A stretch of DNA of 63,087 nt from Bacillota bacterium (GTDB lineage: Bacteria > Bacillota > Clostridia > Acetivibrionales > Acetivibrionaceae). The stretch is from contig JAEZUI010000149.1 in the NCBI GenBank assembly GCA_023421115.1, positions 1-63,087 of the forward strand, read 5' to 3'. The first letter of the stretch is position 1; each line of letters starts with the position of its first letter. This document shows positions 26,099-33,871 of the stretch, in pieces. The notes beneath the pieces are model-generated. The model was given only the letters and a program-made list of their open reading frames with translations, searched no databases and had not been told where the DNA came from. A program made the translations under genes and the position numbers.

Positions 26099-26776
26099 GT
26101 GAACTTTGGGACTAATATTAAATACCTAAGGATGATGTATAAAAATATGACGCAGGAAGAGCTTGCATATCAACTCGGTGTTTCCAGGCAGACAATATCA
26201 AAATGGGAACTAAATCAGGGGAATCCTGAACTCAGTAAAATTAAGGAAATATGCGCATTATTTAATTGCAGTTCTGATGAGTTATTATTCGGTAATATCA
26301 AAATAGTAGATAAAGCATACTCTGAAATTGAGATAGAAATTCTTGAAGCTTTTGAATACATAAAATATACTGTTATTTCTACCGAGCCAGAAGACGATGC
26401 AATGCTTAGAATCCGGCAGTTAGCCAAGGAGCTTAACATTGATCACCCCAAACTGATTGGTTGGGACTTTCCACATCTTTCTCAGGAACAAATTAATGTC
26501 TACCATATGCATGGCTACACAGCAGCCCTAGTAATACCAAATGGGACTGAAATTCATAAAAAATCCCTTGCCGTTGAAGAAAGAAAGGCTCAGAATTATG
26601 TGACAATTACAATAAAGAATCCAATGGATAATCCATTTCATTTGGTTTCAAATGCGTATAAATCAATTTTTCAATATATCCATGTCAATAGATATACCTA
26701 TGATCATTTTGCTTTTGAAAGTGTTATCCAAAAGGGTAACTCAGAATATATGAAGATCTATGTTGCGATTAAATAA
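26099..26776 (+). CDS. XRE-type regulator with effector-binding-like domain
   Basis: GAGGTGAT lies before GTG 26099; the ATGs just upstream run into TGA. Residues 5-60 are a Cro/CI-type helix-turn-helix (MTQEELAYQLGVSRQTISKWE, then NPELSKIKEICALFNCSSDELL). The C-terminal ~125 residues (HMHGYTAALVIPNGTEIHKK, then FQYIHVNRYTYDHFAFESV) resemble a GyrI-like ligand domain. This suggests a one-component sensor. Its stop codon lies only 6 bases before the C-terminal half of the split DUF6273 gene, so the right end of the inserted block must be at this point. Confidence 0.8.
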   Translation: MNFGTNIKYLRMMYKNMTQEELAYQLGVSRQTISKWELNQGNPELSKIKEICALFNCSSDELLFGNIKIVDKAYSEIEIEILEAFEYIKYTVISTEPEDDAMLRIRQLAKELNIDHPKLIGWDFPHLSQEQINVYHMHGYTAALVIPNGTEIHKKSLAVEERKAQNYVTITIKNPMDNPFHLVSNAYKSIFQYIHVNRYTYDHFAFESVIQKGNSEYMKIYVAIK

Positions 26777-26782
26777 GGGAGG

Positions 26783-27245
26783 GAACTAAGAAGATATCTG
26801 AATAGGGAATTTTATGATAAATTCAGTGAGGAAGATAGGGCTAAAATTATTGAAACGTTAGATTTCAACCCTGGAAATTCGTGGTATAAGGCGGATGGTG
26901 GAGAAGATACAATGGATTATATTTTTATATTATCTATTGATGACGTTGTCAGATCATTTTTTGGTGATAGCAGTAGGCTTTTGGATTTTCCAGGGAAAAA
27001 TCAGAGGTACTGGTTTCAAAGAAAAGATGAGAACATTATCAAGCGAAGAGCAAATTACTTAAATTCATCGTGGTGGTGGTGGATACGTACACCAGGAAAG
27101 CATCATCGTGTAGCGGTTTATACATGGGGAGGGTAACATTGGAATACAAGGAAATGGGATTTCAAAGCGAAATACGAATGTAATTCATCATTTAGCCAAT
27201 GACACCAGAGGTGGCGTTCGTCCGGCTCTTTGGATAAAAAAATGA
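26783..27245 (+). pseudogene. DUF6273 gene, C-terminal fragment, frameshifted
   Basis: The frame opens at 26783 with ELRRYLNREFYDKFSEED and continues through YIFILSIDDVVRSFF and NSSWWWWIRTPGKHHRVAVY, the typical DUF6273 core. It shifts frame near 27134. The end (NDTRGGVRPALWIKK) is in the next frame and stops at 27245. There is no start codon or ribosome site. The missing N-terminus is probably the fragment at 15809-15958. Confidence 0.8.
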
Positions 27246-27262
27246 CAAAAGGAGACCTGAAA

Positions 27263-27736
27263 ATGAACAAATATGAAGAGGGAATGAAAATACTGCATGA
27301 AAAATTTGGAAATGGTAAAGACAATGTCATTTCATTGGCAACAATATCACTAGAGCATGGTCCAGATGGTAATCCACGACCTTGCGTTCGTGATGTGGAT
27401 GCATATTATGAGGATGGGGTATTCTACATCGTTACACACGCCCAATCTAATAAGGTTAAGCAAATAGCGATTAATCCGGAAGTATCTATTTCAGTCCATT
27501 TAGAAGATTTTTTTAGTAGTGGAGTGGGGAAAAATTTAGGATGGGTGTTGGACCCGGACAATGCGCAAATAAGAAATACAATGCGTAATGTCTTTAGAGA
27601 ATGGTATGATTTTGCAAACAATGAGAATGATAAGAATTGCTGTATTTTAGCGGTCTATATGACAAAAGGCACACTTAGAATGGATCATGGCGCAATGTTT
27701 TATCACTTTGATTTTGAAAATAAGACTGTAATATGA
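27263..27736 (+). CDS. Pyridoxamine 5'-phosphate oxidase-like flavoprotein
   Basis: The start is ATG 27263 after AAGGAG. The 157-residue split-barrel protein has PNPOx-family features: GNPRPCVRDVDAYYEDGVFYIVTHAQSNKVKQI, followed by NPEVSISVH. Such single-domain proteins usually bind FMN, F420 or haem and act as small oxidoreductases; most are not true PdxH enzymes. The length is typical. It starts 17 bases after the DUF6273 remnant and has no obvious partner. Confidence 0.75.
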   Translation: MNKYEEGMKILHEKFGNGKDNVISLATISLEHGPDGNPRPCVRDVDAYYEDGVFYIVTHAQSNKVKQIAINPEVSISVHLEDFFSSGVGKNLGWVLDPDNAQIRNTMRNVFREWYDFANNENDKNCCILAVYMTKGTLRMDHGAMFYHFDFENKTVI

Positions 27737-27742
27737 GCCGTT

Positions 27743-27916
27743 TGTAAATTAAACTATTGGATTTGGATATTATCTAAAAATGCGTTTATTGAAGAAAGGA
27801 TAATTGCGCTTTATGGAGCGTTCGATGGTGATAAGCTGATCCGTTTTTCCTTGAACGGCTGCGCTTACAAAAATGTAAATTGTGAACTAGATCCTTATAT
27901 GATTTATCTTAGGTAA
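27743..27916 (+). pseudogene. C-terminal remnant of an unidentified protein
   Basis: A 57-codon frame without a start encodes NAFIEERIIALYGAFDGDKL and RFSLNGCAYKNVNCELDPYM. It is protein-like in composition but the family is not recognised. It lies between the PNPOx-like and DUF1801 genes. Confidence 0.35.
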
Positions 27917-27938
27917 AAATTAGAAACGGGTGAATAAC

Positions 27939-28307
27939 ATGAATGATTTTCAAATGTTTTTAAATAATATTGACGATCCGGATAAAAAAGAGCGAATGGA
28001 GGGTATCCTAAATGATATAAAAAAGACGTTTCCTCAACTTAAAGAAGAAATTAAGTGGAATCAACCAATGTTCACTGACCATGGAACTTTTATTATTGGC
28101 TTTAGTATTGCTAAGGCTCACATAGCTGTGGCACCTGAGGCAGTAGTCATTAGTCTTTTTGAAAAGGAAATTGAGGAAGCTGGATATTCCCACACACAGG
28201 AGCTGTTTAGAATCAAATGGACAGATCAAGTGAATTTTGATCTGTTACATAAACTTGTTGCTTATAACATAGAGAACAAAAAAGATATGATAAAATTTTG
28301 GAGATAA
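27939..28307 (+). CDS. DUF1801/YdhG-like protein
   Basis: ATG 27939 has GGGTGA 6 bases upstream. The 122-residue protein matches the YdhG/DUF1801 fold sometimes annotated as 'iron chaperone': LKEEIKWNQPMFTDHGTFIIGFSIAKAHIAVAPEA, ending FDLLHKLVAYNIENKKDM. It is small and cytoplasmic; its biochemical role is uncertain. Fourteen bases later starts a second, badly damaged DUF1801 gene, so this was once a tandem pair. Confidence 0.75.
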   Translation: MNDFQMFLNNIDDPDKKERMEGILNDIKKTFPQLKEEIKWNQPMFTDHGTFIIGFSIAKAHIAVAPEAVVISLFEKEIEEAGYSHTQELFRIKWTDQVNFDLLHKLVAYNIENKKDMIKFWR

Positions 28308-28320
28308 AGGGGGTGTTTAT

Positions 28321-28497
28321 ATGGCAGAATTGAAGACCAAGCAGCACGATGCAGATGTTTTTGAATTTATTATATGTATTTTCGGGAAACCCAGAGCATG
28401 AATATTTACTTAAAGACTTGGGCAAGTATACAATCGGTAAGGCTTGCATCTATGTAAAGAAGCTGTCAGACATCGACTTAGAGGCGTTAACTATTCC
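28321..28497 (+). pseudogene. Second DUF1801 gene with large internal deletion
   Basis: ATG 28321 encodes MAELKTKQHDADVFEFI, the family's N-terminus, then stops. The next frame resumes with FSGNPEHEYLLKDLGKYTIG, then CIYVKKLSDIDLEAL, the family's C-terminus. About 70 central residues are missing, so one deletion removed most of the domain and shifted the frame. The 3' end overlaps the convergent LysR gene. Confidence 0.7.
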
Positions 28498-29377
28498 TCA
28501 AATAGATTATTTTTTTAAACCAGCATTCTATTTGAGATTTGTCAGGACAATTTTTTAAATAAACAAAATTAAAAGGATGACTAATATTAAAATTTCGTAT
28601 TGGAATTTTTTTAAGATATCCTTGAGATATTTCTTTTTTTACAGCTTCCTTGTACATAAAAGTGATACCAATATTTTGATGACACAATTCTTTAATAGCA
28701 TTCATATTACCAATTTCAATTTTTCTTTTAAAATCTTTAATACTAAGATTTTGATTGTACAATGCTTGTTCTAGTATATCACGGGTTCCACTGCCTGGTT
28801 CGCGCAGAATAAGATTTTGATCAAGTAATTCTTCCAGATCAGTAGTTTTGGTTGCAATTTTGTTATCAGGAGAGCAGACACCAATAAATGTTTCGTTGGA
28901 TATTAGTTTAAATTCAAATTGATTTTGGCTAAAATGGCCCTCCAGCAAGGCAAAGTCTATTTTTCCCTCCCAAAGCATCTTCTGAAGAACATGAGTATTT
29001 TCTACAAACATTGAAATATTAATTTCAGGGTCTTTTTTAAATATTTGATATAAAATAGGCGGAACCATGTATTCTCCAATAGTCAATGTTGCTCCAAAAT
29101 TCAATGATTTAACTTGATTTTTAATGCGGTGCAATAAGGGTAAAATTCGTTCCGAATTAGCATTTAGTGTTCTTACATATTCCCGCAATGCTTTACCTTC
29201 TTCTGTAAGAGAAAAGTTCTTTCCCTTCCCTGAAACCAATACCACCTGATAATAATTCTCTAGAAACTGGATATGCTGTGAAACAGCGGGTTGTGTCATG
29301 TTTAATTTTTGTGCAGTCGTTGTATAATTACAAGTTTCACAAAGTGTAAGGAATGTCTGTAATCTATAGTCTAGCAT
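28487..29377 (-). CDS. LysR-family regulator divergent from yeiH
   Basis: GGAGG precedes ATG 29377. The 296-residue protein has an N-terminal winged HTH (CNYTTTAQKLNMTQPAVSQHIQFLE) and a LysR substrate-binding domain with LREPGSGTRDILEQAL, typical of the CysB/CysL/YeiE branch. It is divergent from a YeiH exporter gene, an arrangement seen in many bacteria, so it probably activates yeiH in response to a sulfur or related anion signal. A palindrome in the shared promoter region fits a LysR box. Confidence 0.88.
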   Translation of the reverse strand: MLDYRLQTFLTLCETCNYTTTAQKLNMTQPAVSQHIQFLENYYQVVLVSGKGKNFSLTEEGKALREYVRTLNANSERILPLLHRIKNQVKSLNFGATLTIGEYMVPPILYQIFKKDPEINISMFVENTHVLQKMLWEGKIDFALLEGHFSQNQFEFKLISNETFIGVCSPDNKIATKTTDLEELLDQNLILREPGSGTRDILEQALYNQNLSIKDFKRKIEIGNMNAIKELCHQNIGITFMYKEAVKKEISQGYLKKIPIRNFNISHPFNFVYLKNCPDKSQIECWFKKIIYLRNS

Positions 29378-29409
29378 TTGAAACCTCCATAAGTTAAATT
29401 TATATAAAC

Positions 29410-29429
29410 ATAAAATATTATAATTTTAT
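29410..29429. promoter_or_regulatory. LysR-type box between lysR and yeiH
   Basis: ATAAAAT (29410-29416) and ATTTTAT (29423-29429) are inverted arms in the 107-base divergent promoter region. They contain T-N11-A spacing typical of LysR boxes. The AT-richness weakens the case. Confidence 0.4.
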
Positions 29430-29484
29430 TTTATACAAATAATATGTTATATTCAAGTTAGTATTTTAACTTTGGAGGTGTATT

Positions 29485-30501
29485 ATGTTTAAAAAATTAA
29501 ACAACATAGCACCTGGGTTGCTGCTTAGTGCTTGTGTTGCAATTATTGCAGTATTTTTAAGTAGTCTAATTCCGGGTGATATTATAGGGGCCACTGTTAT
29601 GGCTCTTCTGGTTGGAATGGCATTGAATCCTATATTAAATAGATATAAGCAATTCAATGCAGGAGTAAGTTATACAGGGGGGATTGTTCTTCGTATTGGT
29701 ATCATACTTATGGGTGTTAGTATGAATTTTTCTGAAGTTTTAAATGTAGGGAAATACTCACTTTTTGTGATGATCTTTACTATGGCAACCGCATTTGGTG
29801 CGGGAAACTTGATAGGTAAAATGTTTGGAATGAACTGGAAGCTTACTAATCTATTATCAGTCAGTACAGCAATATGTGGTGGTTCTGCGGTAGCTGCTGT
29901 AGGACCCGTTATCAAAGCAAAAGATGAAGATGTAGCATATGCAATTTCCTCAACATTCATATTTGATGTTCTTACCGTTGTCGTAATTCCATGGATTGGT
30001 ATTGCCCTTGGTATGTCTAATATGGGTTATGGTTTGTGGGTAGGCACCGCTGTTAATGATACATCATCAGTTGTAGCAGCAGGTTATGCTTTTTCTGAGT
30101 TTGCAGGAAATACAGCAGTTATAGTAAAACTCACCAGAACATTGTTTATAATTCCATACGTATTAATATTTTCTATTATAACAGAAAGGTTAGAAGCAAA
30201 ATCAGAGGTTGCGCATGGAAATACATCTATTAACTTCAAGAAAATTTTCCCTTACTTTATTATATTTTTTCTTGTTGTTGTAGCCCTTCGTAGTACAGGT
30301 ATTATACCTAATACTTTAATACCCGCTCTTTCAAAAACCTCAAAATTTTGCATGGTAATGGCGTTATCAGCCATTGGCCTTAAAACAAGCTTCGGAGATA
30401 TCAGAGATATTGGGTTTAAGCCAATGATTCTCGGATTTATTGTAGATACTCTAGTAGTTTTTGTATCCATAGGTGTTCAGATAGCAACAGGAAGATTTTA
30501 G
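29485..30501 (+). CDS. YeiH-family putative sulfate exporter
   Basis: ATG 29485 follows TGGAGGTG. The 338-residue membrane protein has about ten hydrophobic segments with YeiH/UPF0324 signatures: LLVGMALNP, IVLRIGIILMGVSM, the central TAICGGSAVAAVGPVIKAKD and AVNDTSSVVAAGYAFSE. The family (PF03601) is annotated as a conserved putative sulfate exporter; the true substrate is little studied. Divergent LysR control fits a role in anion or sulfur homeostasis. A long palindrome lies after the gene. Confidence 0.88.
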   Translation: MFKKLNNIAPGLLLSACVAIIAVFLSSLIPGDIIGATVMALLVGMALNPILNRYKQFNAGVSYTGGIVLRIGIILMGVSMNFSEVLNVGKYSLFVMIFTMATAFGAGNLIGKMFGMNWKLTNLLSVSTAICGGSAVAAVGPVIKAKDEDVAYAISSTFIFDVLTVVVIPWIGIALGMSNMGYGLWVGTAVNDTSSVVAAGYAFSEFAGNTAVIVKLTRTLFIIPYVLIFSIITERLEAKSEVAHGNTSINFKKIFPYFIIFFLVVVALRSTGIIPNTLIPALSKTSKFCMVMALSAIGLKTSFGDIRDIGFKPMILGFIVDTLVVFVSIGVQIATGRF

Positions 30502-30553
30502 ACAAAGTTTTATTTACTAACAACAGGTAATATATATTAAATCACCTTGACAA

Positions 30554-30597
30554 CTATATCACTCTGATAAAACATATATTATATCAGAGTGATATAG
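30554..30597. terminator. 16-bp perfect palindrome, probable bidirectional terminator
   Basis: CTATATCACTCTGATA (30554-30569) and TATCAGAGTGATATAG (30582-30597) are perfect arms with a 12-base loop. The site lies between convergent yeiH and ferritin-like genes. No T-run follows, so a protein-binding site is an alternative. Confidence 0.55.
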
Positions 30598-30698
30598 GAA
30601 GAGCGGGATAATATCCAGTGAAGCTGTTATACGTTGGTGTAATGAAACTATAGTAGAAATACAGCTTACTGGAATGACAAAAGTTTAAAATTAAGGAA

Positions 30699-31013
30699 TT
30701 ACTGTAAAGGTGCCTGAAAATTTTGTGCCTGTTGCTGTTGAATTTTTTGTCTGCCCTTCTCTGTATGTTCAGCCTCTCTTGGACTGATCATATAAAGCAG
30801 TTGTTGCAGTTCGCCAACATGTCTTCTTTCCTCATCAGCAATATGATAAAGAATCTTTTTTACGCGTTCATCATTTGTTGCCATTGCATGAGCCTCATAT
30901 CCTATAATGGCTTCGAGTTCTCCTGCGATATCCACTCGAAGAGCCTGTGCCAATTCTTCATTAGACATTTGTCTTGGTACATTTGCCACAAAGGGATTTC
31001 CTAAAAGTGCCAT
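30699..31013 (-). CDS. Ferritin-like/rubrerythrin-like small protein
   Basis: ATG 31013 follows AAAGGATG. At 104 residues it is about half a four-helix ferritin domain: ELEAIIGYEAHAMATNDERVKKI, then HIADEERRHVGELQQLL, with Glu and ExxH residues able to bind a di-iron site between two subunits. This resembles rubrerythrin halves and encapsulated-ferritin (EncFtn) proteins, which dimerise to complete the site. The N-terminus (LLGNPFVANVPRQMSNEELA) and Gln-rich tail are extensions. No encapsulin gene is in the window. A role in iron or oxidative-stress handling is inferred. Confidence 0.65.
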   Translation of the reverse strand: MALLGNPFVANVPRQMSNEELAQALRVDIAGELEAIIGYEAHAMATNDERVKKILYHIADEERRHVGELQQLLYMISPREAEHTEKGRQKIQQQQAQNFQAPLQ

Positions 31014-31140
31014 AAAAACACATCCTTTTTTAAATATGATAATTATTCTTTGAAGATTTTAAATTTTTTATACCAGTACAGCATATAAATATTTAGTGGT
31101 TTAATCATTTAGAAATAATTCGATAGGCTGTGCTAATGGA

Positions 31141-31587
31141 ATGATAAAAGCTATAGGGATTGGGAATAGGTTTATGATGGATGATGGGATTGCCATAGCA
31201 GTTCTGGAAAGCATAAGGAATAAACTAGAATCAATAGGAATTGAAGTTATTATAGGAGAAACCGATTTTCAGATTTGCTTTCACCAGCTAAAGGAAGATG
31301 ACTATGTTATTATACTGGATGCTGCATACATAGGGGCAGTGGCTGGAAGCGTTCATTCATGTAAGTTGGAGGAAGCAATTGCTGCATATGGAGAAACCAA
31401 CGCTCAGCATGATATGAGTATTTTCGACTTGATGAGATTATACTCAAAGCCATTTAAAGGCTACTTTATTGGAATTGAAACAGCAAAAGCTGAATTTGGA
31501 TGTGAGTTAAGTGAAGCCCTGAAGAAGAAATTCAATGCTATTTGTCTTGAGGTTGAGAAAATTATTTATGAATTTAAAATAGAATAA
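31141..31587 (+). CDS. Hydrogenase maturation protease (M52 family)
   Basis: A 148-residue protein with the HycI/HybD fold signatures: N-terminal AIGIGNRFMMDDGIAIAVLE, containing GxGNxxxxDDG with a metal-binding Asp, then DYVIILDAAYIGAVAG and HDMSIFDLMRLY. These endopeptidases bind nickel in the immature [NiFe]-hydrogenase large subunit and clip its C-terminus. No hydrogenase gene lies in the window. No clear ribosome site precedes ATG 31141. It sits just upstream of a NiCo riboswitch, in line with the nickel theme. Confidence 0.8.
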   Translation: MIKAIGIGNRFMMDDGIAIAVLESIRNKLESIGIEVIIGETDFQICFHQLKEDDYVIILDAAYIGAVAGSVHSCKLEEAIAAYGETNAQHDMSIFDLMRLYSKPFKGYFIGIETAKAEFGCELSEALKKKFNAICLEVEKIIYEFKIE

Positions 31588-31602
31588 TAAAATCAATTTC
31601 TA

Positions 31603-31637
31603 TTGACAAACAAACCCTTTTTGGCATAAACTATAAT
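31603..31637 (+). promoter_or_regulatory. Promoter candidate for the NiCo riboswitch transcript
   Basis: TTGACA (31603-31608) is followed after 17 bases by TAAACT (31626-31631), with TATAAT close by at 31632-31637. It lies about 25-30 bases before the conserved riboswitch start. Confidence 0.55.
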
Positions 31638-31661
31638 CAATAGTAAGTAAATATTTATAAA

Positions 31662-31725
31662 TAGAGCAGGCGATACACCTTTGTGGTGTGTGGGGCCGGG
31701 CTGACCAAAGCGTCGGCAGCAGGAT
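31662..31725 (+). ncRNA. NiCo (czcD) riboswitch aptamer
   Basis: The RNA carries the conserved landmarks of the czcD/NiCo motif: GAGCAGGCGA (31664-31673), a variable ACACC/GGTGT hairpin, then GGCCGGGCTGACCAAAGCG and TCGGCAGCAGG. NiCo riboswitches bind Ni2+ or Co2+ cooperatively and turn on metal-export genes. Here the aptamer precedes an intrinsic terminator and a CDF exporter gene, exactly the known arrangement. Identification is from memory of the consensus; covariance-model scoring was not done. Confidence 0.85.
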
Positions 31726-31782
31726 AAAATACCTGTGGGACTATAATTTGAAAAAAATTATGGTGCCACAGGTATTTTTTTT
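31726..31782 (+). terminator. Riboswitch-controlled intrinsic terminator
   Basis: AAAATACCTGTGG (31726-31738) pairs with CCACAGGTATTTT (31766-31778), extended by an inner ATAATT/AATTAT stem, and runs into eight T residues. It directly follows the NiCo aptamer, so metal binding should prevent it from forming and switch the downstream genes on. Confidence 0.85.
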
Positions 31783-31838
31783 AGAGTAATAATGCCCGAT
31801 GCTTATACAGCTAATGTTGAAAAGACAAGGTGGTGAAC

Positions 31839-32075
31839 ATGAAGATATGTATAAGCTCGATATGCCAGTATTCAAGAGTTTTAAGACTTATTTTGATATT
31901 TTATTGGAATTATAGGGCAGTTAATAAAGTTACTACTTATATAGGCACAGATATAAATAGGTGTTTTGATGACATAATCAATAGTGAACCTGTAGAGGTC
32001 GTAAGCGATCAACCCTCCTTTTTTAAAGGAACTTACAGGAATATAATAATAGAGAAGAATATATTGAAAGGATAG
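31839..32075 (+). CDS. Small hypothetical protein between riboswitch and CDF gene
   Basis: AGGTGG precedes ATG 31839, giving a 78-residue product. Its start (KICISSICQYSRVLRLILIF) is hydrophobic and its remainder is charged and soluble (YIGTDINRCFDDIINSEPVE). A neighbouring frame also reads protein-like (DMYKLDMPVFKSFKTYFDIL, to a stop near 31914). The gene may therefore be frameshifted near 31910, and the true product may join both halves. I do not recognise it. It ends directly before the exporter and would share the riboswitch transcript. Confidence 0.4.
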   Translation: MKICISSICQYSRVLRLILIFYWNYRAVNKVTTYIGTDINRCFDDIINSEPVEVVSDQPSFFKGTYRNIIIEKNILKG

Positions 32076-32963
32076 ATGGGCGTGACAATAGAAATTTATA
32101 AAAAAGTAAGGCAGGTACTTTGGATTATTCTTTTTGCAAACATCGGAGTGGCAGTACTGAAGATTGTTATCGGCACAGTTATACATAGTACTAGTATGAC
32201 CGCAGATGGTTTCCACTCGCTGACTGACGGTTCCTCTAATGTAGTGGGATTGGTAGGGATACGATTGGCTTCTAAGCCAATTGATGAAGATCATCCATAC
32301 GGACATAGAAAGTTTGAGACACTGACTGGACTTTTTATTGCAGGAATGCTTTTCTTTATTGGCAGTAAAATCATTTTGGGTGCAATAAGCAGTTTCGTGA
32401 ACCCCATAATACCGAACATAACAGTGGGAAGTCTAATTGTTCTTCTTGCTACACTTTTAATTAATTTATTTGTGTGTATATACGAGTACAAAAGAGGCAA
32501 AAAGTTGGGCAGCCCAATTTTGATATCAGATTCCATGCATACCAGAAGTGATATTTATGTTTCTGTAGGTGTACTAGTGACGTTAATATGTATAAAATTA
32601 GGGTTTCCGCCAATTATTGACCCAATTGCTTCTCTCATTGTAGCAGGTTTTATTATGCATGCAGCCTATGAGATTTTCAAAGATAATAGCGATGTGTTGG
32701 TTGATAAAGTGGCTGTTGATACAGAGAAAATCAAGAATATTGTTCTTGGCTTTGAGCAAGTCAAGGATACCCATAATATTCGTAGTCGTGGTAGTGAGAA
32801 TGATCTTCATGTCGATATGCATATTATGACTGAACCTGATATGAGTGTTGAAGAATCTCACAAACTAATTCATAATATTGAAGAAAAATTGAGGGGAGAG
32901 ATTAATGAAAATGTGCAGGTGATAGCTCATCTTGAGCCTTTCAATACAAAAACTGAAGCTTAA
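32076..32963 (+). CDS. Cation diffusion facilitator (Ni/Co/Zn exporter)
   Basis: GAAAGGA precedes ATG 32076. The 295-residue protein has the CDF signature in helices II and V: TADGFHSLTDGSSNVVGL, DEDHPYGHRKFETL, and DSMHTRSDIYVSVGVLV, with the H/D metal-site residues. The C-terminal cytoplasmic domain (RGSENDLHVDMHIMTEPDMS) binds metal and dimerises. It should export divalent metal in exchange for protons. The upstream NiCo riboswitch indicates nickel or cobalt as the physiological substrate. Confidence 0.92.
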   Translation: MGVTIEIYKKVRQVLWIILFANIGVAVLKIVIGTVIHSTSMTADGFHSLTDGSSNVVGLVGIRLASKPIDEDHPYGHRKFETLTGLFIAGMLFFIGSKIILGAISSFVNPIIPNITVGSLIVLLATLLINLFVCIYEYKRGKKLGSPILISDSMHTRSDIYVSVGVLVTLICIKLGFPPIIDPIASLIVAGFIMHAAYEIFKDNSDVLVDKVAVDTEKIKNIVLGFEQVKDTHNIRSRGSENDLHVDMHIMTEPDMSVEESHKLIHNIEEKLRGEINENVQVIAHLEPFNTKTEA

Positions 32964-33037
32964 GACTATATGATTCTAGAATTATGTTTGCTAGAATTAA
33001 TATATCAGTGATTACTGTTTATTTTGAGGAGTTTTAA

Positions 33038-33643
33038 ATGGATAAGAAAACAGAGAAGTCTATAAAGAATTATAATAAAATAGCGTCAAACTATGACCAG
33101 ACTTTTGATGGTAGATTTACAAGAAGTTTTAAAATAGAATTGGCTAAAGTGATGCACATTGAAAGAGGATACAGGGTTTTGGATGTTGCCTGTGGTAACG
33201 GTGCTCTTTTGAAGCTTTTGTCGGAGAAAGCAAATATCGATGCTTACGGTGTAGACATATCTGAAAACATGATAAAGGAAGCAAAAACTAAGTATCCAAA
33301 GATGAAATTCAGTGTAACAAATAGTGCAAAGCTACCTTTTGAAGATGGCATTTTTGATATTATTAGCGTCTGCGCTGCATTTCATCACTTTACCGAACCT
33401 GCAACATTCATTTTAGAGGCTAAAAGGGTTTTAAGGCAAGGGGGATCCATTTTTATTGCCGATCCTTATTTGCCACCTGTTATTCGGCATTGCACGAATC
33501 TGATTCTGCCATGGCTTAATATGGGAGATGTAAAGATATATAGCGAATCTGAACTTCAAGGATTCTTCCGAAAGGCAGGCTTTGTGAATATAAGTGCAAA
33601 GCGGATAGGTAAGTTTGGATGCATGATTATGGGTGTAAAGTAA
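33038..33643 (+). CDS. SAM-dependent methyltransferase (class I)
   Basis: GAGGAG precedes ATG 33038. The 201-residue protein has a UbiE/Methyltransf_11-type domain: motif I VLDVACGNGALL, acidic loop YGVDISENMIKEA, motif IV FDIISVCAAFHHF and LRQGGSIFIADPYL. The substrate is unknown. It lies 74 bases after the CDF gene, separated by a weak ATTCTAG/CTAGAAT hairpin (32973-32997), so it may or may not be on the riboswitch transcript. Confidence 0.8.
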   Translation: MDKKTEKSIKNYNKIASNYDQTFDGRFTRSFKIELAKVMHIERGYRVLDVACGNGALLKLLSEKANIDAYGVDISENMIKEAKTKYPKMKFSVTNSAKLPFEDGIFDIISVCAAFHHFTEPATFILEAKRVLRQGGSIFIADPYLPPVIRHCTNLILPWLNMGDVKIYSESELQGFFRKAGFVNISAKRIGKFGCMIMGVK

Positions 33644-33871
33644 GAAAATGATAGGGTGAATTTTGTATGTTACTCAAAGGTACACTTATTTGTGCTTGAA
33701 AAGGCGTTCTACACATATAATTATATGGTCATCGAACAAGTCAGACAGCCCACTTACCCCTTCGTGATTTGTAGTATACCGAAATCACCCTAATGTCTAA
33801 TAATAAGAAAATAATCGTTCGAAGGCAACAACTTTTTCATTACGTTTTGTGCTTTGAGCGAAGAGAACGGA
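33644..33871. other. Gene-free spacer
   Basis: About 230 bases follow the methyltransferase gene. I see no intact gene, RNA or clear repeat here. Confidence 0.3.

Noticed and set aside
31839..31914. Possible nickel-responsive leader peptide after the riboswitch
   Set aside because: The frame is not rich in His or Cys, and a competing frame reads equally protein-like; a frameshifted small gene is more likely.
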